A stretch of 64,000 nt of DNA, taken from contig CAIUWK010000053.1 in the NCBI GenBank assembly GCA_903902855.1, positions 22,412-86,411 on the forward strand, in the 5' to 3' direction. Source of the DNA: an uncultured Geobacter sp. (GTDB lineage Bacteria; Desulfobacterota; Desulfuromonadia; Geobacterales; CAIOGM01). Shown here in pieces: positions 1 to 7,745 of the stretch. Below the pieces are notes generated by a model. The model did no database searches. It saw only the letters and a list, made by a program, of their open reading frames with translations, and had not been told where the DNA came from. The position numbers were made by a program, and so were the translations under genes. How positions within the stretch are numbered: position 1 is the first letter of the stretch; each line of letters begins with the position of its first letter.

Positions 1-3000
1 AGGCGGTGACACCATACACGCAGGTGGGTGCCGTGTCGGTCAGCGTGCAGGTGGCATACTCCTTTGTTACGGTATCGATTTTCGCCACATTTTTTTTGTT
101 GATCCAGCTTGAGGTAAGAAAGAGATAATCTTTCAACTGGTTCCCTATCTGCACGGTGCCGATGGCGACCCCCTTTGAATTCCCCATGTTGCAGTTTTTC
201 AACGTGCCGCTGCAGGCGGTATCACTGCTCTTGTCATAGGAGCTTTCCCAGAGGAGTTGGGGATTATAGGGATCGGTCACATCCAGGGAGAAGAGTACGG
301 CGCGATTTTCGGAGCGAACCATTGCCGTACCTACCAGACGGGTTTTCCACTCCCACTTGTTGGAAGTCGTATTCAAGATCAGGAAATCCCCCAGGGCAGG
401 TGAACCGTCCACCGAAACCTTGGGCTCGAAGGATGCCTCATTGGTGGGGTCCGGGTTGAATGGTTGCTTATTCAGATTCGAAAGAAGCGCCGACGGAATG
501 TAAGCCCAGATCTCCTTGAGGAGATGCAGTTTCTCGGCGGTTTTGCTGTCGTAATCGGGATAGGTTCCGCTCACCGGGTCATAGGTGCCGGCCCAGAAGG
601 CATGCAGCATGCCGTCATCCCCCCCGGCGAAGAGTACCCGATCACGCCGGTCCTTCCCTGCGGCAAGTGCGGAGTCTGAAACGGCGGCAGCCGTGGATTC
701 CACAAATTTCGACCTGGTCTTAAGCGCCGGAGTCGAGTTCTCGATGGCCCAGAGACGCATCGTATCCTGGTCTGTGCCCGAGGTATTGGCGGTGGAAGCC
801 CCCGTGCGCCCCCGTACGGTATTGATGATGACCTTGGCATTATTGTTATTGGTGTCGTTTTCAACGGCTCCCACCCCTATCTGCGTTCTGAAAGCTGCTT
901 TACTGGTGGCGTCCAGGGCGTCGAAACCGCCCGGATCAAACCGTATGGGATCTATTTTATCGGGGAGGTTGGTGAAGATATAGCGAGGCGTTGTGAGGTC
1001 GGGGGATGACGGATTCGTTGCCCTGAGCGGTGCGGTGGGGAAATTGCCGGTACCGGCAGGGGGCATGGAGTTGGCGGCATCCCACACCGTCACGGCGTTG
1101 GTCTGAGTATCTGTGGGAACCTTGAGCATCTTGAGATGTCCGCGATAGCTTGGGTAGTCATAACTGGCCTTGTAGAGGATGTTGTCCAGCACCAGCGGCT
1201 GGGTTTTGGAAAACTCGCTGGTGGTGGTCTGAAATTTCAGAGCCAGCAGGGTGTTGAGAACATATTTGATGCCGCAGGTATTTGACTTGGTCCAGTCTAT
1301 GGTACAGCTGCTCAGGTAGGGACTAATGTAGTAGGAGCAGATCCCCTTCCCCAAAAGATAGCTCCAGGTTGAGGGGGGAATAGTAATCGTCGGCAAGGGA
1401 ATGGTTTTGTTCACCGTCATGATGGGGGGCGATGTCTTGGTGTTGGTCGTAAAAAGGACCACATTATTGGTGGTGTTCTTGTAGGTGACCGCCTTGGCGG
1501 TGGCGGTGCTGCCGGTATAGGCAAGGATAATGGTGGTCAGTTTCACCGATTTATCGATCCCCATGATCGTCAGCATGATATTGGAAAGCGCCGTGGCGCT
1601 GACGGAGACGTTCTGAAAATCCAGGGTCATGTCGGCATTGCTGCTGATACTCCCCCGCTGAGCTGTGATAGTTGTCGTACTGCAGGCCGGCGTACAGGTA
1701 TAGTTGAGGGTCAGGCTGGCATCCTCCGGAGGGGTCTTGGAGGGCAAAGTCAACGTCCCGGCCCAGGTGAGCTGCGTGGCGATGGAATATGATGGCGGAA
1801 TGATCGCACCGCTACAGGTCGCCGGCGAGAGCTGATCCGGGGAGCAGACGGCCTGGGAGGTCGTATCATTGTATACGAGGGAGAGCTTGCCGTTTCCCGG
1901 GAAGGTGACCTGAATATCCGTCAGGGTCACATCGGCGCAGGTGGCGCCACGTTTTACAAGTATATTGGTCAGGGTATGGGTTGCCGGGTCGTAGGATGCC
2001 GAACTCATATCCAGGGTGAGGTTCCCCACCGTGTTTACAGCCCCGGAACCTTGACTGTTCACCGAAAGATCGAACCGGGCAGTCACCGATCCGCCGGCTA
2101 ACGGCAGCTTCACCGAAACTATCTTGCTGAGGGAACTGCTGATATCATTGCCGAAAGTCAGGGTCAGCATGCTCGCCGGTGCCCACAACGAACAGCGCAC
2201 CGGTGCACCGCTACTGCTCTGATTGGGAGCGCAGAGACTCTGCCGCTTATCGATTTCGGTAAGGTCGGTGACATTGGTGAGTTTCACCATGCCGCCGTTG
2301 CCGTCAAAGGTGACGTAGAAGTCGGTTATCTGCAGATTGGCCGTGGCGGTGGGATCGCTGCTGGTAAACTGCACCCCTGACAGCGTGCTGGTTCCCGAGT
2401 CAAAGGAGGCCAATTCGGCGTTAAGATCCACCTTGCCGCCGGTGGTGCTTCGTGTGCCGCTGCCGGTTCCCAGATTGTACTGCACCTTGGGGCAACTGCT
2501 CCCCTGGGTACAGCCGGTATGCACCAGTTCTATGAAAATTGAGCCGACTGACGGCGGATTCATGTTGAAGGAGAAATCCAGGGTCCGTGAAGGGGGGTAA
2601 TCGTAGGTCGTACTGTTGCTGCAACCGATGTATTTGTGCCCCGGCAGATAGGCCACATACCCCTCGCCGGGGATCCCGTTAATTCGTCCCCCCACAAGGT
2701 AGTCGTAGGCATAGTACCCCGCGGCGGCGCCGGCGCCGGGAATATAGCTGTTGTTCAGCTTGGTGGTATCATCATGAATAAAACGGGTGAATTGGCTCCC
2801 CACGTAACGGTCATCCGGGGTGGTGCCGTTGTCGTTGGCCGTCAGGGTGGTGAGATAACTGTACGACTTGGCCAAGCTGGGGCGCAGGTTGTGCACGTGG
2901 CCGCCGGTGGCTTGGTAATTCCAACCGCCGCACTGGACCAGCCAGAACGGGGCCTGCTCGAACTTCAGATAATCGACGGAACATTTCCCCCCGTCGGAGC

Positions 3001-4090
3001 AGCCGCCGTTGGTCTCTATCCTGGGGGTCGCCTTATTGGAACCTATGGTAAAGCCTCCGTCACTCCCCACACTGATTCCTCCGGAGGCTGAGCCTTCGAT
3101 ACTTTCGATGGAGGCGCATTCAAAAAAACCGGAATTCCCCCGCTCAAGATACTTCCGTATGTTGCGGATTGTCAGCTTCTGTTCCTCTACGGTGTCTACG
3201 GCGGAATCCACGATCCAGTGGGGGGCCCAGAGAAGGGTGAATGGAGCGGCAATATCGGAACGTTCGGCCGAGCAGGTGGAAGGAATAGGATCATCCAGGC
3301 AGCCGTTCATGATATCCACCGAGCTTACATACTGGAAAACGGTGTTGCGCCAGGAGAAGAGTCCGGCTGCCCGAATATAATCTTCCAGGACGTCACTAGC
3401 CCCTTCGTTCAACACGGCGACCCGGGGCGGTTTCCCCACCAGGACCTTATCCACATTGCCGGAGAAGGAGATATTCGTCTTGTGAATCTTGACGGAGGGA
3501 AACTTGGCCTTGACGATATTCAGCTCCGCGGTGGTCATGTCGTTCACGTCGATGACAAACGGTCCCCCCCTGTAGGAGATGGAGCCGGCTGTCCCGGAAT
3601 CCGCCTTGGTGACATAGTTGCTCATGGGCGCCACTGTTCCGGTTTTCGTACTGTTATAAATGGTAACTATCGGTTTGACATCCGAGATCAGGGTCAGGTC
3701 CGGGTCCTGAGAACTGTTTTTGCCGTTGTCGATAATCCAGTAGGCCTTGATCTGCTTGCAATAGCCGAAAAGCGCCTTCTGCTGAGGTACGGAGCCGTCG
3801 TTATTGACACAACGGTCCGGCTGGTCACCGACATCCAGCAGAGCGTAGAGCAGACCGAAGAGTTGGAACAGCGACTGGTCATTCTTGTTGGTATCGCAAT
3901 AGGCTGCATTGGCAACGGTGTTGCCGGTGTCATTGTTCGGTTGCCAGCAGGAGTCGGCGGCAATGATATAGGAACCGGCGCCGAAGGCACGTGTGGTAGC
4001 CGGGGCCTCCGTTACAGCCGCCACCAGGAGCGTCACCAGAATAAAGGTAGCCAGGGAGACGGCAGAGGAGAAACTATCCGATGGTTTCAT
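1..4090 (-). CDS. pilY1: PilY1-type type IV pilus tip adhesin, C-terminus outside window
   Basis: One uninterrupted reading frame runs from an ATG at 4090 to the window edge, giving the first 1363 residues. The N-terminus has an export-signal-like hydrophobic stretch (about residues 9-28). Roughly 1000 Ser/Thr/Cys-rich residues follow without a motif I recognise. Near residues 1155-1175 comes the PilY1 beta-propeller signature VLFAGGDDGMLHAF, followed by AYIPSALL, another PilY1 hallmark. PilY1 proteins sit at the pilus tip with minor pilins and act in adhesion and control of extension/retraction. It is the last gene in the window of pilV-pilW-pilX-pilY1, starting 9 bases after pilX, with GGAG just upstream. 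The large unmatched N-terminal region probably sets binding specificity (inference). Confidence 0.88.
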   Translation of the reverse strand, partial: MKPSDSFSSAVSLATFILVTLLVAAVTEAPATTRAFGAGSYIIAADSCWQPNNDTGNTVANAAYCDTNKNDQSLFQLFGLLYALLDVGDQPDRCVNNDGSVPQQKALFGYCKQIKAYWIIDNGKNSSQDPDLTLISDVKPIVTIYNSTKTGTVAPMSNYVTKADSGTAGSISYRGGPFVIDVNDMTTAELNIVKAKFPSVKIHKTNISFSGNVDKVLVGKPPRVAVLNEGASDVLEDYIRAAGLFSWRNTVFQYVSSVDIMNGCLDDPIPSTCSAERSDIAAPFTLLWAPHWIVDSAVDTVEEQKLTIRNIRKYLERGNSGFFECASIESIEGSASGGISVGSDGGFTIGSNKATPRIETNGGCSDGGKCSVDYLKFEQAPFWLVQCGGWNYQATGGHVHNLRPSLAKSYSYLTTLTANDNGTTPDDRYVGSQFTRFIHDDTTKLNNSYIPGAGAAAGYYAYDYLVGGRINGIPGEGYVAYLPGHKYIGCSNSTTYDYPPSRTLDFSFNMNPPSVGSIFIELVHTGCTQGSSCPKVQYNLGTGSGTRSTTGGKVDLNAELASFDSGTSTLSGVQFTSSDPTATANLQITDFYVTFDGNGGMVKLTNVTDLTEIDKRQSLCAPNQSSSGAPVRCSLWAPASMLTLTFGNDISSSLSKIVSVKLPLAGGSVTARFDLSVNSQGSGAVNTVGNLTLDMSSASYDPATHTLTNILVKRGATCADVTLTDIQVTFPGNGKLSLVYNDTTSQAVCSPDQLSPATCSGAIIPPSYSIATQLTWAGTLTLPSKTPPEDASLTLNYTCTPACSTTTITAQRGSISSNADMTLDFQNVSVSATALSNIMLTIMGIDKSVKLTTIILAYTGSTATAKAVTYKNTTNNVVLFTTNTKTSPPIMTVNKTIPLPTITIPPSTWSYLLGKGICSYYISPYLSSCTIDWTKSNTCGIKYVLNTLLALKFQTTTSEFSKTQPLVLDNILYKASYDYPSYRGHLKMLKVPTDTQTNAVTVWDAANSMPPAGTGNFPTAPLRATNPSSPDLTTPRYIFTNLPDKIDPIRFDPGGFDALDATSKAAFRTQIGVGAVENDTNNNNAKVIINTVRGRTGASTANTSGTDQDTMRLWAIENSTPALKTRSKFVESTAAAVSDSALAAGKDRRDRVLFAGGDDGMLHAFWAGTYDPVSGTYPDYDSKTAEKLHLLKEIWAYIPSALLSNLNKQPFNPDPTNEASFEPKVSVDGSPALGDFLILNTTSNKWEWKTRLVGTAMVRSENRAVLFSLDVTDPYNPQLLWESSYDKSSDTACSGTLKNCNMGNSKGVAIGTVQIGNQLKDYLFLTSSWINKKNVAKIDTVTKEYATCTLTDTAPTCVYGVTA

Positions 4091-4099
4091 GCTCTTCTC

Positions 4100-4726
4100 C
4101 TAAAATTCTTTTCGAGGATTGGCGGCGGCAGAGCCGACGGACTCTCCGGTAAAACCTTCCCGTGGTCCCCCCTGACCGAACTGTTTGTAGTCCGTACCGA
4201 GGGGTTTCGTGTAGATCACTCCGGCGTCGATGACCGTCTGGGTCTGATCTCCGGCCCGCTCCGCCACCGCCATGATTTCCACCACCTTGGGTATATTGGT
4301 TGTCTTGGCGTATATCTTGTACGTGTAGGTATCACTGGCACCATGGGCCATGGCACCGGTGAGGTCGAGATTGTAAGTTTCCCCGCCCAGGGTGAAGGTA
4401 GGGAGCGCTCTGGTAAAGACCGAATGAATGCTGCTTGACAGATTAATAAAGCTCTTGTCGTTGATTCCGGGCATACAGCTGCCGGCGCCCCAGTTGGGGG
4501 GGAGACAATCTTTGGACATGAGGATATAGCGGGACTGATTCAGGCCGATCTCGGCGGTGTACAGATTCTGACTCTTGATGACGGTGTCCCGGGTGCTTCG
4601 GGTAAAAAGCCCCACGCGGTAGGAGAGCGCAACCACCACCAGGGTCAGCAGGAGGGTTACCAGCAGGGCGATGACAAAGGCCATCCCCCTCTCTTTTGAT
4701 CTGTGCGGATCAGTTGAAGAAGACAA
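4100..4726 (-). CDS. pilX: PilX-like minor pilin
   Basis: 208-residue minor pilin. A short charged leader ends in ERG, followed by MAFVIALLV and a long hydrophobic helix. This fits a class III prepilin signal cleaved after Gly14, with PilX-type Met/Val-Ala residues instead of Phe at +1. The rest is a pseudopilin-like extracytoplasmic domain with two Cys residues around position 75 that could form a disulfide. Its start overlaps the end of pilW by 17 bases and pilY1 follows directly, matching the order in which PilX primes assembly of the PilY1-bearing tip complex. An alternative start at Met15 would remove the signal, so the upstream ATG is preferred. Confidence 0.75.
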   Translation of the reverse strand: MSSSTDPHRSKERGMAFVIALLVTLLLTLVVVALSYRVGLFTRSTRDTVIKSQNLYTAEIGLNQSRYILMSKDCLPPNWGAGSCMPGINDKSFINLSSSIHSVFTRALPTFTLGGETYNLDLTGAMAHGASDTYTYKIYAKTTNIPKVVEIMAVAERAGDQTQTVIDAGVIYTKPLGTDYKQFGQGGPREGFTGESVGSAAANPRKEF

Positions 4727-5783
4727 GGTTCTTCACCTCGATGGTTTTTGTGAGCAGCAGGCGGCGGTAATGGTCGTTGAACGGGCCACGGGTGATCTTG
4801 TCCGCTGTTCTCCCCAGAATATAGGTCGCCCTGTCGGTGTAGCCGTTATCGATCCTGTCCGAACGCACCAGGAGCCAGACCGTGACGGTCTTGAGCTGGG
4901 TCAACGGCGGCAGGGTCGCCTGGGTTACCAGGACGTTGTTGATGGTATCCAGAAACGTGAATTCGACCTTGAACCCGTCCACGCCGCCGGCAGAATTGCT
5001 GCTATTGGACGATGCGATGAGTTTGACAGGATCCTCGCCGCACGACTTATCCCAAGACGATCTCACGAGATCTCGTTTCACCCCGATGGTATTCACCGAA
5101 TACTTGTACTGACGGATGCCGTAGACAGTCGAATTACGAGGGACATTCTGCTCCAGAACCTTCGTAAGGGTCACTGACGTTCCCTGCAGAGAGTCAACCT
5201 GGTAGTAGAGTTGGGGGGCACTACCGGCAATGGTGGCGGCGGAGAGGAGCAGAGAGTCAAAGGTTATGAGGGAACGACCGGCATCACTGGAAATATCATC
5301 ATAACAGGAACTCTCCGCGTCGATGTTGAGACTGTTATTCCCGGCCAGAGTATCACCTACCGTGGTCAGGAAGTAATCCGACGGCGCCCCTCCCCCGTTC
5401 AGTAGCTGCTGATTGTTGAAGCAAGCGGCGGATTCATTGATCATTACCGGCTGGGACGTGAGAAACTGCAACGTATCGTAGGGGGTGGAACTGGTATGAG
5501 TGAGGACGTTGGGAGCCACCGGCGGCACCGTGCTCCCCGTGCAGTAGGGGATACGCGCGTCCGGGCCAAGAAGATAACCGATCATCCGGATATCCTCTTC
5601 CATGAACGACAAGATTCGCTCCCCCTTTGCCGCAAGTGAGTTGTCCGAACTTGTCAGCGCCACCTGCCTCTGCACCACAGTGAATGTGCCGAACATCATG
5701 GCGCTGATAATGCCGAATATGGCCAGAGTAACGACAAGTTCCAGAAGCGAATAACCGTTATCTCCCTTTGAATAACCTCTCAT
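4710..5783 (-). CDS. pilW: PilW-like minor pilin
   Basis: 357-residue minor pilin. The ATG at 5783 is chosen over a longer frame because it has GGAG 8 bases upstream, lies 1 base after the pilV stop and places the prepilin motif DNG/YSLLELVVTLAIFG close to the N-terminus. A C-terminal globular domain with several Cys pairs follows, as usual for PilW. It is predicted to be inserted in the inner membrane, cleaved by PilD and built into the pilus tip complex with PilV, PilX and PilY1. Confidence 0.8.
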   Translation of the reverse strand: MRGYSKGDNGYSLLELVVTLAIFGIISAMMFGTFTVVQRQVALTSSDNSLAAKGERILSFMEEDIRMIGYLLGPDARIPYCTGSTVPPVAPNVLTHTSSTPYDTLQFLTSQPVMINESAACFNNQQLLNGGGAPSDYFLTTVGDTLAGNNSLNIDAESSCYDDISSDAGRSLITFDSLLLSAATIAGSAPQLYYQVDSLQGTSVTLTKVLEQNVPRNSTVYGIRQYKYSVNTIGVKRDLVRSSWDKSCGEDPVKLIASSNSSNSAGGVDGFKVEFTFLDTINNVLVTQATLPPLTQLKTVTVWLLVRSDRIDNGYTDRATYILGRTADKITRGPFNDHYRRLLLTKTIEVKNLVFFN

Positions 5784-5784
5784 G

Positions 5785-6249
5785 TCAGAAACTCCACATG
5801 GTGCTGAACGAGCGCGATCTGGTCTGCCCCTTCTGCTGATACTGCACAACCGACGTAATGATGACCGGCTTCGGATCGACCGTCACTCCGGGGACCTGAT
5901 CTATTCTGAAAGTTCTCCTGAATTTGGCCGCCGGATCCTTGTCCGTAGTCACCTCACCTTTATTTGTCAGATATTCCACCGGGCTCGAGTAAGAGGTACC
6001 CCCCGCCAGGTAGGTATCAACCAGATCCCGCGGTAAGGAGATGAGCTCTTCCACCTTCATGGCCGCGGCATCCTTGGCTTTCACACTGATACCGATGGAG
6101 CTGTTGATATCCATGGTATTGAGGAGATGGGGGATTATGGCCAGAAGACTGATGCTGACGATTCCCATGGCGACAAGGAGTTCTGCCAGAGTAAAACCGG
6201 CTTGCGGGGTTACTTCTTCGGACCAGTTCTCAGCTCCTCTTGATTTCAT
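5785..6249 (-). CDS. pilV: PilV-like minor pilin
   Basis: 154-residue prepilin. The ATG at 6249 has GAGG about 9 bases upstream. The start is followed by a charged leader and the prepilin cleavage motif QAG/FTLAELLVAMGIVSIS (Gly/Phe with Glu at +5). The remaining domain contains an AMKVEELISLPRDL stretch typical of PilV-type proteins, in which a helix follows the N-terminal spine. It is the first gene of the minor-pilin/pilY1 operon in this window. Upstream in-frame codons to 6303 lack a ribosome site and would give an unusually long leader. Confidence 0.75.
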   Translation of the reverse strand: MKSRGAENWSEEVTPQAGFTLAELLVAMGIVSISLLAIIPHLLNTMDINSSIGISVKAKDAAAMKVEELISLPRDLVDTYLAGGTSYSSPVEYLTNKGEVTTDKDPAAKFRRTFRIDQVPGVTVDPKPVIITSVVQYQQKGQTRSRSFSTMWSF

Positions 6250-6567
6250 ATCCCGTGACCTCGCACGTGAGTTGATTTTCACAAGAAATGCCGATTCAAA
6301 CAATTGCTCGCTAATGTATCAAATATTATTAGCATTTGCAACTGTTATGCCGATTATATGGGTGATCATGTCGGATACCGGTCACAAATCCCGGATACGC
6401 CTTATTTATTGAGTCATAACGGAATGTTAACTGCTGCGAGAGTATGCTTTTCAGGGGAGGTTACGCGAGGGGTAGGGAAGAACTGCAGCTCTAAATTTCC
6501 GGTGTACGTAGTTCACTCTGCATTTTTTGCGTGGTATGGGGTCACGAAGAGAAAATCTTACTCCACA
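6250..6567. other. gene-free spacer
   Basis: About 320 bases between the start of pilV and the stop of the rhomboid gene. It should hold the promoter of the pilV operon and the end of the rhomboid transcript. I looked for a c-di-GMP (GEMM) riboswitch and a sigma-54 -24/-12 element on the minus strand and recognised neither. No convincing intrinsic terminator is visible. Confidence 0.5.
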
Positions 6568-7524
6568 TCAGACAAGGTTCGGAAGTAACGCCTCCCACCA
6601 AGCCCAGATAACGACCAGAATCCCCAGCAGCGCCAAGAGGAAGTTGAGCCTGCGGCTTGGCCGACCGTTCCTCTTCACCAGATATTCGGCACCCAGACCG
6701 AGAACTAAGCCGGAGATGAAACCGAAGAGGTGCGCCCCCAGATCGGTCTGCTTCCCCTCTGTCCCCAGAAGAGCCAGCAACGCCAGGGCTGCGGCGCCGG
6801 GAAGCAATAATCTCCGCTTCCTGAAATGCCCAGGGGAGCGGATCATGCTCACCGCCGCCAGTATCCCCACCGTACCGAACAGGGCCGTGGACGCCCCTAT
6901 GGAACGGTGGTCCGGCGATTGAACGAGGTTGTTCACCAGATTACCCAGGATGCCTGAACCAAGGATAAGAGTCCAGGCCAGCCCGGAACCAAGATCGCGA
7001 CAGAGGCAGAGAATAAAGACGCTCCCGATGGCCAGATTACTGATCAGGTGCAGCAGATCCGCATGAAGAGTAAGCGCCGTTACCAGACGCCACCACTGGC
7101 CATCACGGATCGCAACGGGATTGGCGTTACCCAAGGTGAACCAGTCCGGGGAGTGCCCTCCCGGAAGAGAGAGATCCAGGCGGGTAATGTTGTAGAAGGT
7201 GGCCAGAAGAAGCAGGACCGAGAGTGTGGCAAGAGTGTTTTCGGTAAAAGGATGGGGCGATGGGAGCGGCGGCGGCCAGTTGCGGTTCTCCTCTACGAAA
7301 AGATGCAGTTCAGTGATGGCGGAGTCCAGATGGCGGGAAGGAACCATGAGTCGCCAGGATGACCCCTGATTCTCAAGGTGGCACGGGATGGAGCGGGAAT
7401 CCAGAACCAGCGCCCAGAGACGGACTCCGCGCTCCGTGAGGGGATCGCCACGTGAGCCGATGACGAGCTCCGCCGTGATGGCGACGGACTCCTCCTCCAG
7501 GGTTGAATCTTCCCCCGTTAGCAA
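6568..7524 (-). CDS. rhomboid-family intramembrane serine protease
   Basis: 318 residues. About 100 N-terminal cytosolic residues precede six or seven membrane segments. The rhomboid catalytic elements are visible: HADLLHLISN (oxyanion/HxxxN helix), the nucleophile motif GASTALFG near residue 213, and the catalytic His in DLGAHLFGFISG near 268. Rhomboids cleave transmembrane segments within the inner membrane; the substrate is unknown. The start is uncertain: the only start-like codon after the last in-frame stop is TTG at 7524, and its GAGGAG lies immediately adjacent, closer than normal. No ATG occurs until about residue 60, which is still before the membrane domain. Confidence 0.85.
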   Translation of the reverse strand: MLTGEDSTLEEESVAITAELVIGSRGDPLTERGVRLWALVLDSRSIPCHLENQGSSWRLMVPSRHLDSAITELHLFVEENRNWPPPLPSPHPFTENTLATLSVLLLLATFYNITRLDLSLPGGHSPDWFTLGNANPVAIRDGQWWRLVTALTLHADLLHLISNLAIGSVFILCLCRDLGSGLAWTLILGSGILGNLVNNLVQSPDHRSIGASTALFGTVGILAAVSMIRSPGHFRKRRLLLPGAAALALLALLGTEGKQTDLGAHLFGFISGLVLGLGAEYLVKRNGRPSRRLNFLLALLGILVVIWAWWEALLPNLV

Positions 7525-7714
7525 CTCCTCTGTTACGGGACTGAACAGAAGTTCACCATTAGCGAGTCATCTTCACCTGCAACGCCCCTATTCATGACAT
7601 TACCTTCGCATTTATTTTACAGTACCATGAAGATAAGAACCCATCTGTTCATCTTCAACCCCCATTGTGAAAGAATTTCCGACAAGCTATCACGAATCCT
7701 GTTGAGGGACAACC

Positions 7715-7742
7715 GTCGGGGCACGGCGCGCCGTGCCCCGAC
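7715..7742. repeat. perfect 28-bp GC-rich palindrome downstream of the lldF-lldE fusion
   Basis: The 28 bases are a perfect inverted repeat with no loop, starting 4 bases after the stop codon of the fused lactate gene on the minus strand. It could act as a transcript-end hairpin, although no T-run follows on either strand. The centre GGCGCGCC is also an 8-base palindrome. Confidence 0.7.
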
Positions 7743-7745
7743 ATC

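Noticed and set aside
6250..6567. Possible c-di-GMP (GEMM) riboswitch upstream of the minor pilin operon
   Set aside because: The conserved GEMM core blocks could not be found on the minus strand.
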